NCBI RefSeq assembly: GCF_016811105.1
Contig: NZ_JAFBGM010000001.1
Coordinates: 248,001 to 312,000 of the forward strand
Direction: 5' to 3'
Source of the DNA: Aurantibacter crassamenti
Lineage (GTDB): Bacteria > Bacteroidota > Bacteroidia > Flavobacteriales > Flavobacteriaceae
Length of the DNA stretch: 64,000 bases
Shown here: positions 42,397-51,683 of the stretch, in pieces
Position numbering within the stretch: position 1 is the stretch's first letter
Layout of the letters: every line of letters begins with the position of its first letter
Translations under genes and position numbers: made by a program
The notes under the pieces: generated by a model
The model's input: the letters and a program-made list of their open reading frames with translations, nothing else
Databases searched by the model: none
What the model was told of the DNA's origin: nothing

Positions 42397-44115
42397 ATGG
42401 ACGACAAGAAAAAACTACGTAGTCAAGGCTGGTTTGGAAAAACTGGAAAAGATGGATTCATTTATCGGGCTTGGATGAAAAATCAAGGCCATCCTGATGA
42501 TGAATTTGATGGAAAACCAGTAATCGGAATATGTAATACTTGGTCCGAATTAACACCTTGTAATGGGCACCTAAGAGAATTAGCTGAGCATGTGAAACGT
42601 GGTGTTTGGGAAGCTGGCGGTTTTCCGTTAGAATTTCCGGTCATGTCATTGGGTGAAACTATAATGAAACCAACAGCAATGCTTTTTAGAAATTTGGCAA
42701 GTATGGATGCCGAAGAAAGTATACGAGGCAATCCACTTGATGGAGTTGTGTTATTAGGAGGATGTGATAAAACCACACCTTCAATTTTAATGGGAGCTTG
42801 TAGTGTTGACATTCCCAGCATATTTGTTTCTGGTGGATCTATGTTAACCGGAAAATATAGAGGTAAAGATATTGCTACATCAGATATATGGCGATTCAGT
42901 GAAGCCAACCGAAATGGTAAGATGGATAACGACGAGTTTAGACTTACCGAAGCAATGATGTGCAGAAGTGACGGTCATTGTGCAGTAATGGGTACTGCAA
43001 GCACCATGGCTTGTATGGTAGAATCATTAGGGGTCACCTTACCACATAATGCGGCAATACCAGCTTCAGATTCTAGAAGAAAAGTATTGGCTCATTTATC
43101 TGGCAGGCGTATTGTTGATATGGTAAAAGAAGATTTAACCCTTTCAAAAATCATGACACGCGAAGCCTTTGAAAATGCCATCATGGTGAATGCTGCGGTA
43201 GGCGGATCAACAAATTTTGTGGTACACCTTTTGGCCTTAGCCGGCCGTGTGGGTGTAGATTTAACCTTAGAAGATTTTGATAAATTTTCAGCTAATATTC
43301 CATTATTAGCCAACCTACAACCTTCAGGTAAATTTATGATGGAAGACTTTTATTACGCAGGTGGTTTACCGGTGGTAATTAAGGAACTAAGAGAACACTT
43401 AAATAATGGCGCAATTACTGCTAACGGAAAAACTATTGGTGAGAACACTGAAGGTATAGAATGTTATGACCGAGAAACTATCGGTACCACTGCGCAGCCT
43501 GTAAAAGATGATTCTGGTATTGCTGTTTTAAGAGGAAACTTATGTCCTAATGGAGCTATTTTAAAACCATCGGCAGCAACGGCTGAATTGATGCAACATA
43601 AGGGCAAAGCAGTCGTATTTGAAAACATTGAAGATTACAAATCGCGTGTTGATGACCCAGATTTAGATATTGATGAAACATCTGTAATGGTCTTAAAAAA
43701 TGTAGGTCCTAAAGGATATCCAGGTATGCCAGAAGTTGGCAATATGGGGCTTCCGAAGAAATTACTAGCAAAAGGAGTTACCGATATGGTTCGTATTTCT
43801 GATGGCAGAATGAGTGGGACCGCTTTTGGTACTGTTGTATTACACGTGGCACCGGAAGCCGCTGCGGGTGGCGCATTCGGATTAATAGAATCTGGTGACG
43901 AAATTGAACTTGATGTTGCAAATCGCAAATTAACATTACACGTTTCTGACGAAGAATTAGCGAAACGTAAAGCTGTGTGGAAACCTCAAGACCTAGGTGT
44001 TAATCGTGGTTTTGTAAAAATGTTTATCGACCATGTTGAGCAAGCAGATAAGGGTGTGGATCTAGATTTTCTAAAAGGATGTTCAGGTAGTGAAGTCACT
44101 CGTGATTCACATTAA
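42397..44115 (+). CDS. IlvD/Edd-family sugar-acid dehydratase (L-arabinonate/D-xylonate dehydratase-like)
   Basis: A 572-residue Fe-S dehydratase. Seen: start KLRSQGWFGKTG, ICNTWSELTPCN with C55, VVLLGGCDKTTPS with C123, SDGHCAVMGTASTMA with C195, these three being the 2Fe-2S ligands in the arabinonate dehydratase group, and SDGRMSGTAFGTVVLH carrying the catalytic Ser. The RSxxWF start and the WSELTPCN motif fit sugar-acid dehydratases rather than dihydroxy-acid dehydratase (IlvD), and no branched-chain amino-acid genes are near. It would convert a sugar acid to a 2-keto-3-deoxy acid. It is convergent with the GH65 gene, 7 bases apart, next to a sugar-use locus. Substrate not decided. Confidence 0.82.
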   Translation: MDDKKKLRSQGWFGKTGKDGFIYRAWMKNQGHPDDEFDGKPVIGICNTWSELTPCNGHLRELAEHVKRGVWEAGGFPLEFPVMSLGETIMKPTAMLFRNLASMDAEESIRGNPLDGVVLLGGCDKTTPSILMGACSVDIPSIFVSGGSMLTGKYRGKDIATSDIWRFSEANRNGKMDNDEFRLTEAMMCRSDGHCAVMGTASTMACMVESLGVTLPHNAAIPASDSRRKVLAHLSGRRIVDMVKEDLTLSKIMTREAFENAIMVNAAVGGSTNFVVHLLALAGRVGVDLTLEDFDKFSANIPLLANLQPSGKFMMEDFYYAGGLPVVIKELREHLNNGAITANGKTIGENTEGIECYDRETIGTTAQPVKDDSGIAVLRGNLCPNGAILKPSAATAELMQHKGKAVVFENIEDYKSRVDDPDLDIDETSVMVLKNVGPKGYPGMPEVGNMGLPKKLLAKGVTDMVRISDGRMSGTAFGTVVLHVAPEAAAGGAFGLIESGDEIELDVANRKLTLHVSDEELAKRKAVWKPQDLGVNRGFVKMFIDHVEQADKGVDLDFLKGCSGSEVTRDSH

Positions 44116-44122
44116 ACAAACT

Positions 44123-46429
44123 TTATACATGTAGTGGTTTTCCTGAAATTAACTTTTCAGGAGAACCATTTACTAATATTTGTAATTCAGGTGTACCAAA
44201 AAGTTCAAAAACAGATTTTGACGCACTAACATTCACCTTAATTATCGAGTTTCTAAAATTGATTTTAAAGGAATATGCATCCCATTCTTTTGGGATTTTT
44301 GTTTCAAATGAAAGTTGATTTTCAATGATACGCATACCACCAAAACCTTCTACAATACTCATCCAAGTACCAGCCATTGAAGTAATATGTAAGCCTTCCT
44401 CAACTTCTTTATTATAGTCATCTAGATCTAAGCGAGATGTACGCAAATAAAACGTGTAGGCCTGATCCATTTTATTAAGCTTAGCAGCCTGAATACTATG
44501 TACACAAGGTGACAAAGATGATTCATGGACTGTAAACGGTTCATAAAAATTAAAATGTTTTTCTAATTCATCTGTAGAAAAATGATCTTCAAAAAAATAA
44601 AATCCTTGTAAAACATCAGCTTGTTTAATGTAAGGCGAACGTAAAATTCGATCCCAACTCCATTTTTGATTAATAGGTCTTTCAGATGTATTTAAATTAG
44701 AAACAGTAATCAACTCTTTATCTAAAAAACCATCTTGTTGTAAGTAAATACCTTTGGTTTCTGAATACGGAAAGTACATTTTATCAGCAACTTGTTTCCA
44801 CAACTTTATTTCAGAATCTATCAATTTGGTTTTACCCATAATTCTATCAAAGTCATGCGCGTAACTTTCTTTAACTTTTTGAATTTGTTCAGTTGCAAAA
44901 TCTATACACCACTTTGCTAAATAATTTGTGTACCAGTTATTATTGACATTATTCTCATATTCATTAGGCCCTGTTACACCAAGAATAACATATTTATTTT
45001 TTTCTGCGGATAGTGTAGCTCTCTGTTGCCAAAACCTTGCGATTCCGATGAGAACTTCAAGTCCCATTTCTGGCACATATGAATAATCATTTGTGTATCG
45101 CACGTAATTAAATATTGCGAACGCAATAGCACCATTTCTGTGTATTTCTTCAAAAGTAATTTCCCATTCATTGTGGCATTCTTCACCATTGATTGTCACC
45201 ATTGGGTACAAGGCGGCTCCATTTGAAAAACCTAATTTTTCAGCATTTTCTATTGCCTTTTGCAAATGGTTATACCTATAGGTTAATAGGTTTCGAGCTA
45301 CATCTTGATTTTTAGTTGCCATGTAAAAAGGAATGCAGTAGGCTTCTGTATCCCAATAAGTGCTTCCTCCATATTTTTCACCAGTGAATCCTTTAGGTCC
45401 AATATTCAATCTAGAATCTTTGCCTAAATAAGTTTGGTTCAGATGAAATATATTAAATCGAATTCCTTGCTGAGCTTTTATATCGCCTTCAATTGTAATA
45501 TCTGACATGCTCCAGATTTTTTCCCAAGCCTGCTTCTGCTTTTTTAGCAAAGCATCAAAACCTAAATCAATAGCCGACTTCAAAACAGATTTAGCCGCTT
45601 GAATCAATTGGGTTGCATCATGATTACTACTTACTGTGTATCCGCCAAATTTATGCAAAGCAATTGTTTGACCTTTTTTTACATTATGCGTATATATATG
45701 AGCAACAAAAAAATCTTTCTCAGTTACCGTTGGGTTTTGTTCAATTAACGCATTGTCCAAAAATAATTCCGACTGCATAAAAGTACACGTCGCAATATTC
45801 GTTTTCATGGTATGTGCTTCAACAAAAGCGCTTTTACCTTGAGATTCTACATTTGTTGTATTCCAAAATTTATCATCCCAATTGCTATCTTCATTGGTAA
45901 TACCACTATCTAAATAAGATTCGAAATCAATTCGCACATCTGATTCAATAGGTGTGATCTCATAGCGAATTGCTCCGATTTCATCAATAGCTAAACTTAA
46001 AAATCTTGTAGACTTTATATTAAGTGCATTTCCATTTGAAGTAATTGAATTAAAAGAACGACAATACCAGCCTTCTTTCATATTTAATTCCCGCTTAAAA
46101 TCAGTAACAGATTCGCAAGTATTTAAATCGAATAATTCACCGTTGATAGTAAAATTAATTCCAATCCAATTCGGTGCATTTAATACTTTAGCGAAATATT
46201 CAGGATATCCATTTTTCCACCAACCCACACGAGTTTTATCAGGATAATAAACCCCTGCTATATAACTACCTTGAAAAGTATCACCGGTGTATGTTTCTTC
46301 AAAATTAGCACGTTGCCCCATTGCGCCATTACCTAAACTAAAAAGACTCTCTGAAGATTTTACACGCTCAGCGTCGAAGCCTTCTTCAATAATCGACCAA
46401 GGATCAGGCTTAATATAATCTTGATTCAT
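44123..46429 (-). CDS. GH65 disaccharide phosphorylase, maltose phosphorylase-like
   Basis: A 768-residue cytoplasmic enzyme without signal peptide. Seen: N-terminal beta-sandwich (to about 270), linker, and alpha/alpha-barrel with GEECHNEWEITFEEIHRNG (E427/E428 region; the catalytic acid of GH65 lies in this motif), GVTGPNEYENNVNNNWYTN, and a small C-terminal beta domain. These motifs resemble maltose phosphorylases, which split maltose with phosphate into glucose and beta-glucose 1-phosphate; trehalose, kojibiose or nigerose phosphorylase cannot be ruled out. Its start overlaps the stop of the beta-phosphoglucomutase gene (TGATG), and the products fit that enzyme. Confidence 0.85.
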   Translation of the reverse strand: MNQDYIKPDPWSIIEEGFDAERVKSSESLFSLGNGAMGQRANFEETYTGDTFQGSYIAGVYYPDKTRVGWWKNGYPEYFAKVLNAPNWIGINFTINGELFDLNTCESVTDFKRELNMKEGWYCRSFNSITSNGNALNIKSTRFLSLAIDEIGAIRYEITPIESDVRIDFESYLDSGITNEDSNWDDKFWNTTNVESQGKSAFVEAHTMKTNIATCTFMQSELFLDNALIEQNPTVTEKDFFVAHIYTHNVKKGQTIALHKFGGYTVSSNHDATQLIQAAKSVLKSAIDLGFDALLKKQKQAWEKIWSMSDITIEGDIKAQQGIRFNIFHLNQTYLGKDSRLNIGPKGFTGEKYGGSTYWDTEAYCIPFYMATKNQDVARNLLTYRYNHLQKAIENAEKLGFSNGAALYPMVTINGEECHNEWEITFEEIHRNGAIAFAIFNYVRYTNDYSYVPEMGLEVLIGIARFWQQRATLSAEKNKYVILGVTGPNEYENNVNNNWYTNYLAKWCIDFATEQIQKVKESYAHDFDRIMGKTKLIDSEIKLWKQVADKMYFPYSETKGIYLQQDGFLDKELITVSNLNTSERPINQKWSWDRILRSPYIKQADVLQGFYFFEDHFSTDELEKHFNFYEPFTVHESSLSPCVHSIQAAKLNKMDQAYTFYLRTSRLDLDDYNKEVEEGLHITSMAGTWMSIVEGFGGMRIIENQLSFETKIPKEWDAYSFKINFRNSIIKVNVSASKSVFELFGTPELQILVNGSPEKLISGKPLHV

Positions 46430-47091
46430 CAGGCAAGGCTATTTATAAGTTTAGTAAGAAATGGAGTGTCTATTTGAGTGAAATCATCAAAATTATAATC
46501 TGCATGCGATAATATCTCGGCATCACCTATTCCGATTGAAATCATTTCCGCATTATTTGCAGCCTGAACACCCGCTATGGCATCTTCAAAAACCACACAC
46601 TTTTCAGCATTTACCTCTAAAACTTCTGCGGCAATAAGAAATACTTGAGGGTCTGGTTTTGCTTTTGTAACATTATTACCATCAACGATAACATCAAAAA
46701 AATGAATCAAATTCACTTTTTCTAATATATGCCGCGCATTTTTACTAGCAGACCCAAGACCAATAGGAAAATTATTTTCCTTTAAAAAATTTAAAATTCT
46801 AGGTACGTCTGGCAATATTTCAGATTCCTTCATCTTTTCAATGTAGGCCAAATAATCTACATTTTTTTCAATCATCCAAGCATCGAACTGATCTTGCGAC
46901 GCTTCGACTTTTCCAATTTCTAATAAAATTTCAAGACATTTTTTTCGACTAACACCTTTAAATAATTCATTATGCTCATGGGTAAATTCAAAACCTAATT
47001 GGTCAGCGAGGTTTTTCCATGCTAAATAATGATATTTTGCAGTATCAACAATTACTCCGTCTAAATCGAAGATAAATCCTATTTCTTTCAT
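46429..47091 (-). CDS. pgmB: Beta-phosphoglucomutase
   Basis: A 220-residue HAD-superfamily enzyme turning beta-glucose 1-phosphate into glucose 6-phosphate. Seen: FDLDGVIVDTAKYHYLAWK with nucleophile D9 and acid/base D11, GVSRKKCLEILL of the cap domain, LGSASKNA (motif II Ser), KPDPQVFL (motif III Lys) and FEDAIAGVQAA (motif IV acids). The cap and TAKYHYLAWK loop are those of beta-PGM rather than a general phosphatase. Coupled to the GH65 phosphorylase and preceded by the LacI gene. Confidence 0.92.
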   Translation of the reverse strand: MKEIGFIFDLDGVIVDTAKYHYLAWKNLADQLGFEFTHEHNELFKGVSRKKCLEILLEIGKVEASQDQFDAWMIEKNVDYLAYIEKMKESEILPDVPRILNFLKENNFPIGLGSASKNARHILEKVNLIHFFDVIVDGNNVTKAKPDPQVFLIAAEVLEVNAEKCVVFEDAIAGVQAANNAEMISIGIGDAEILSHADYNFDDFTQIDTPFLTKLINSLA

Positions 47092-47161
47092 TTAATGAAA
47101 CTGTAAATTATTATGATTGCTATTATGGGGGTATTATTTGACTAGAAGATTAAGCACCAGT

Positions 47162-48184
47162 TTAGTTGGTAGAATCGCGCTGTATTATTGTAGCTTTAAT
47201 AATTTCGGTTTCATAAGCTGGAATTTCATCATCAGTTTCATTTTCAATTCTATCAATTAAAAAACGTGCAGCAGCTTCACCCATTTTATCACCATGTTGT
47301 GCAACTGTTGTTAAGGTAGGCTTGCTGTATTTAGAAAGCATACCATCAGTGAAACCCATGAAAGCGATATCTTTTGGAATCTGTACACCATCATTTTGAA
47401 CAATTCCCATACACATTGTTGCAAACAATTCATTCACACATAACACCGCATCAATTTTATTTGCTTTAAAAAAATTAGAGATATCAGTTTCATTGAAATC
47501 CTTATAATGTAATTTTAAAATTAAATTCTCATCTAATGTTATATTATTTGCTGTTAAAGCATCACGATACCCAATTGCTCGTTCTTCACTAACATTAAAG
47601 TAACTTTCAGTTGTAACAAGTGCAATGCGTTTTCTACCATCGGCTATAAAAGTAGAAACAGCTTCATAAGCAATTTCTCTATCGTTTAAAATTACCTTAT
47701 CACAATCAATCTCATTTGTAACTCTATCAAAAAGCACAATTGGAATACCCTGATTAAGAATTTCTTTTAGATGATTAAAATCGTTCTTTTTTTGAGTTTC
47801 AGCAGATAATGACATTATAAATCCATCAACGCTTCCATTTGAAAGCATTTCTAAATTGATAACCTCTTTGTCATACGATTCATCTGAAATACAAATAACA
47901 ACGTTATAACCTCTTTCATTAGCATATTTCTCAATACCTCTGAACACCGTTGTAAAAAAATGATGCACAATATCAGGTATAACTACACCAATATTCTTAG
48001 TGCGCTTATTTTTTAAGCTAATGGCTACATTATTTGGCTTGTAATTATATAATTTAGCAAAAGCTTGCACCTTTTCCTTTGTTTCCTTACCAATTTCATC
48101 ACTATTCTTAAGCGCTTTAGAAACTGTTGAAATTGAAACGTCAAGCTCACGAGCAATACTTTTTAATGTTGTTTTCTGTCTCAA
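47162..48184 (-). CDS. LacI/GalR-family transcriptional regulator
   Basis: A 340-residue regulator. N-terminal HTH (TLKSIARELDVSISTVSKAL, about 4-23), hinge region with NYKPNNVAISLKNKRT, and a periplasmic-binding-protein-like sugar domain (NIGVVIPDIVHHFF ... FDRVTNEID ... IAFMGFTDG). It is divergent from SusC and 70 bases upstream of pgmB, so it probably controls both the phosphorylase genes and SusCD. A 14-base operator candidate with the LacI pattern lies in the gap. Effector probably a maltose-type sugar (inference). Confidence 0.92.
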   Translation of the reverse strand: MRQKTTLKSIARELDVSISTVSKALKNSDEIGKETKEKVQAFAKLYNYKPNNVAISLKNKRTKNIGVVIPDIVHHFFTTVFRGIEKYANERGYNVVICISDESYDKEVINLEMLSNGSVDGFIMSLSAETQKKNDFNHLKEILNQGIPIVLFDRVTNEIDCDKVILNDREIAYEAVSTFIADGRKRIALVTTESYFNVSEERAIGYRDALTANNITLDENLILKLHYKDFNETDISNFFKANKIDAVLCVNELFATMCMGIVQNDGVQIPKDIAFMGFTDGMLSKYSKPTLTTVAQHGDKMGEAAARFLIDRIENETDDEIPAYETEIIKATIIQRDSTN

Positions 48185-48308
48185 GTTTAATTCAATTTAG
48201 TTGTCATATTCAAAAGTTAATCAATAATAAATTAACTCAAGTACATTTATTTGTTACGTAAAACACTAATTACTAAAATTATTTTGGCAAAGCGTTAACA
48301 TTTGAGTA

Positions 48309-48338
48309 TTTGTAGTATATTTACCGCAAAACTACAAA
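48309..48338. promoter_or_regulatory. Inverted repeat TTTGTAGT ... ACTACAAA
   Basis: Two perfect 8-base arms (48309-48316 and 48331-48338) with a 14-base spacer lie in the middle of the divergent gap. This could bind a dimeric regulator or form an RNA hairpin if transcribed; it does not have the LacI-type CG centre. Confidence 0.45.
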
Positions 48339-48426
48339 AAGTATAATTACAGTATTAACTTTATTTTATATTGATATTTAACAATACATATAATAAGAAT
48401 TATGCAATTACATAAAGTTATCAACA

Positions 48427-48440
48427 CGAAACCGTTTGCG
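48427..48440. promoter_or_regulatory. LacI/GalR-family operator candidate
   Basis: The 14-mer CGAAACCGTTTGCG has the central CG and matches the general family pattern nnnAAnCGnTTnnn, with five of seven positions of the dyad paired (CG...AA.CG.TT...CG). It lies about 95 bases before the susC ATG and 245 bases before the regulator gene. Confidence 0.55.
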
Positions 48441-48534
48441 TAAAGAATCAATCTACCTATATTATCAATTTAACAAAATATTTACATATTTTTCAATTTC
48501 TAATAATTTTAACTCAACTTAAAACAATCATTTT

Positions 48535-51500
48535 ATGAAAATCATTTTATTTAGAAGTTTGTTGCTGATTGGAGCATTTTTATGCTTTGGTCAATTACAG
48601 GCTCAAAAAGAAGTGACAGGTACTGTTTCTGATAGCAGTGGTCCGTTGCCTGGCGCAAGTGTAGTTGTCAAAGGCACAAACACAGGTGCTCAAACAGATT
48701 TTGATGGTAATTACACCATAAACGTACCAGATGATGACGCGGTTTTAACCATCAGCTATATTGGTTACAAAAGTGTTGACATTATTGTTGCAGACCAAAC
48801 AGTTATCAACACTACGCTTGCTGAAGATGCACAAGCACTTGAGGAAGTAATAATTATTGGTTATGGTACCACTACAGTAAAAGATGCTACTGGTTCGGTA
48901 TCCGCCGTTACCTCTGAAGATTTTAATGGCGGTGTGATTAGTTCTCCTGAACAGTTAATACAAGGTAAAACTGCGGGTGTTAATATTCAACAAACCAGTG
49001 GAGAACCAGGTGCAGGTATTAACATTAACATTAGAGGAGCGAACTCAGTTAGAGCAAACAACAATCCTTTATTTGTAGTAGACGGCGTTGCACTTTTTGG
49101 AGAAAGCACAGATGCTCAAGGAACCGTAAGTAATTCTGCTAACAGTGGCGAACAAGGCAATCCATTGAGTTTCTTAAATCCGAATGATATTGAAAGTATG
49201 AGTATACTTAAAGATGCTTCGGCAACTGCAATATATGGTTCACGTGGTGCGAACGGGGTTGTTATAATTACAACTAAGAGTGGTAAAGGTTCTGCCGGTG
49301 GAAAATGGGAATTTTCTTCAAATGTTACATATACTAAACCGGTTAGAAAATTCGACCTTTTAACTACTGAAGAATATTTAACTGCATTGCCTGATTTTGG
49401 TGGTGACCCAGCGGCTAACAATTTTGGCGCTGATACTGATTGGCAAGATGTAGTTTTAAGAAGTACAGCTTCTACTAATCAAAATCTATCGTATTCACAC
49501 AATTACGGCTCTGGTAACATCAGAACAACTTTTGGATACCAGAAACAACTTGGTGTGATGGAAAAATCTGATTTTGAAAGAATTACAGGTAGATTGAATT
49601 TAAATCAAAGATTATTTAATGACAAACTACTTATTGGCTTACAAACTTCAGTTTCTAGGGTAAACCAACAAAAACCTCCTTTAAATAATACCGCTGGTGC
49701 AAGTGGAGATATTCTTGGTGCTGCTTATGCTGCTAATCCAACCTGGCCAGCTGACCAATTCTTTAGACCAGCTGGGAGTATTTCGATCAACCCTTTAAAT
49801 TCTCTTGAGCAAACTGAGAACATTACCCACACGGATCGTTTTCTTATTAATGCGTCTGCAGAGTACAAATTTACAGACAACCTTTCAGCAAAGGTAAATA
49901 CTGGTTTTGATACTTCAAATAGTAATAATACATCTGTATTAAGTAAGAATTTATTTTTTGCAGGTATTGTTGACAATGGCTTTGGAACTTACAATACATT
50001 AGAACGTAATAACAAAACTTTAGAAGTAACAGTAAATTACAATAAAGAATTCAACAACTCTAATCTTGATTTTGTTGCTGGTTATGCTTATCAAGATTTC
50101 CAAACTCAAGGTAGAAATGCCCAAGCAAGAGGATTTCAATCAAGTGTACTAAGTGAAATGGCAGAGGACCTTAAATATGCAGTTAATGATGCACAATTTG
50201 CTGCTACAGGCGAATATCAACAATATTTTTACGCTACTAATTTTAGCGGTTTAAATATTAACCGTCTGTTTCCTTCATCAGGTACTGATAATATACCTTA
50301 TACACCTACTAGTGCAATTGCTGCAGTTTCTGCTGACACTTATGACAACACAGATGAGTTACAATCATTTTTTGGTAGAGTAAATTATAGTATAGCAAGC
50401 AAGTATTTATTTACAGGTACTCTTAGAGCTGATGGTTCTTCACGTTTTGGACCAGAATATCAATACGGATATTTTCCATCTGCAGCTTTTGCTTGGCAAT
50501 TGGGTGAAGAAGATTTTATAGGCGAAAATGTCTCAACACTAAAGCTTCGTGTTAGTGCTGGTATTACTGGTAACCAAGATGGTCTAGGTTATGGTAACTT
50601 TGTAGCAAGACAACGTTATGGAGGTGTAGGCATCAACAATGATAACACAATCAATCAAAATGGTTTATCAATTGTTGCAACTGACAATCCTGAACTAAGA
50701 TGGGAGTCTACGACGGATATGAATATAGGTTTAGACTTTGGGTTTAACAATGAACGTTTTAACGGTAGTATAGATGTATATAAAAGAGACACAAAAGATC
50801 TTTTATTAAGAACTCCACCGGCCTTGCCTGCTACTACTCCGTTTCAATTCTCAAATGTTGATGCAACTGTAGTAAATCAAGGTATTGAATTAGCCTTGGG
50901 TTATGATTGGATACAAACAGAAGATGTAACATTCACAACATCATTTAATATTGCATATAACAAGAATGAAATTCAGGACTTTGCTGGTGCAATTAATTCT
51001 GGACCAATTAATGGGCCTGGATTATCAGGTGCATTTGCACAACGATTTGAAGCAGGGTATTCATTATTCTCATACTACATGGCAATATTTGAAGGCTTTG
51101 ATTCTACTGGAAATCCAATTTACACTGATGTTGATGGAAATGGTATTGGTGATCCAGATGTAGACAAAACTTGGATCGGCGAAGATGGTTTACCAGATTT
51201 CACTTCTGGTCTTTCACTTAACTTAACAGTGAAAAACTTTGATTTTGGAGCCTACTTCTCAGCTCAATCTGGATTTTCGGTGTACAACAACACTTCAAAT
51301 GCCTTGTTAAACGCTGGTCAATTAGGTACGGCTCGAAACGTAACATCTAATGTATTGACAGAAGGTGAAGATCCTGGTGCTTCAACCGCGGTATCTTCTA
51401 GATTCTTGGAAAAAGGTGATTTTATAAGATTCCAAAATGCATCGATAGGATATACCGTTCCATTATCCGGTGAAGGCTTCTTAGATAACTTAAGAGTATC

Positions 51501-51669
51501 ATTAACTGGACAAAATTTATTTTTAATAACAGACTATAGCGGTGCAGATCCAGAAGTTAGCGTTGCAACCGGTAATTTAAACGCAGCCAACTTACCAACA
51601 CGTGGTATAGATTGGGCAGCGTACCCTAACCCAATGACAGTTACATTTAGTATCAACGCATCGTTTTAA
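48535..51669 (+). CDS. SusC/RagA-family TonB-linked outer-membrane transporter
   Basis: A 1,044-residue TonB-dependent transporter. Signal peptide (ends LQAQ); carboxypeptidase-regulatory-like beta-sandwich (about 25-90, VTGTVSDSSGPLPGASVVVKG); plug with the SusC signature IIGYGTTTVKDATGSVSAV, IQGKTAGVNIQQTSGEPG, NIRGANS and FVVDGV; barrel ending TFSINASF. It brings oligosaccharides through the outer membrane together with the SusD lipoprotein that follows 14 bases later. Divergent from the LacI gene. The neighbouring phosphorylase suggests an alpha-glucoside substrate, but no extracellular amylase or SusE/F gene is in the window. Confidence 0.96.
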   Translation: MKIILFRSLLLIGAFLCFGQLQAQKEVTGTVSDSSGPLPGASVVVKGTNTGAQTDFDGNYTINVPDDDAVLTISYIGYKSVDIIVADQTVINTTLAEDAQALEEVIIIGYGTTTVKDATGSVSAVTSEDFNGGVISSPEQLIQGKTAGVNIQQTSGEPGAGININIRGANSVRANNNPLFVVDGVALFGESTDAQGTVSNSANSGEQGNPLSFLNPNDIESMSILKDASATAIYGSRGANGVVIITTKSGKGSAGGKWEFSSNVTYTKPVRKFDLLTTEEYLTALPDFGGDPAANNFGADTDWQDVVLRSTASTNQNLSYSHNYGSGNIRTTFGYQKQLGVMEKSDFERITGRLNLNQRLFNDKLLIGLQTSVSRVNQQKPPLNNTAGASGDILGAAYAANPTWPADQFFRPAGSISINPLNSLEQTENITHTDRFLINASAEYKFTDNLSAKVNTGFDTSNSNNTSVLSKNLFFAGIVDNGFGTYNTLERNNKTLEVTVNYNKEFNNSNLDFVAGYAYQDFQTQGRNAQARGFQSSVLSEMAEDLKYAVNDAQFAATGEYQQYFYATNFSGLNINRLFPSSGTDNIPYTPTSAIAAVSADTYDNTDELQSFFGRVNYSIASKYLFTGTLRADGSSRFGPEYQYGYFPSAAFAWQLGEEDFIGENVSTLKLRVSAGITGNQDGLGYGNFVARQRYGGVGINNDNTINQNGLSIVATDNPELRWESTTDMNIGLDFGFNNERFNGSIDVYKRDTKDLLLRTPPALPATTPFQFSNVDATVVNQGIELALGYDWIQTEDVTFTTSFNIAYNKNEIQDFAGAINSGPINGPGLSGAFAQRFEAGYSLFSYYMAIFEGFDSTGNPIYTDVDGNGIGDPDVDKTWIGEDGLPDFTSGLSLNLTVKNFDFGAYFSAQSGFSVYNNTSNALLNAGQLGTARNVTSNVLTEGEDPGASTAVSSRFLEKGDFIRFQNASIGYTVPLSGEGFLDNLRVSLTGQNLFLITDYSGADPEVSVATGNLNAANLPTRGIDWAAYPNPMTVTFSINASF

Positions 51670-51683
51670 AAAAAGTTAGAAAA

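Larger units (their letters stand above)
48185..48534. promoter_or_regulatory. Divergent regulatory gap between lacI-type gene and susC
   Basis: A 350-base AT-rich gap with no gene. It holds an 8-base inverted repeat (48309-48338), a LacI-type operator candidate (48427-48440) and, near susC, A/T-rich tracts. No exact TAnnTTTG box was found for either gene. Confidence 0.7.

Noticed and set aside
42397-44115. Calling the dehydratase ilvD of branched-chain amino-acid synthesis
   Set aside because: N-terminal motif and context point to sugar-acid dehydratases.
48254-48261. Palindrome TTACGTAA as a regulator site
   Set aside because: Short palindromes are expected in AT-rich gaps; no second arm or core fits a known family.
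48287-48300. AAAGCGTTAAC as a second LacI operator
   Set aside because: Only the central part fits; outer positions do not pair.
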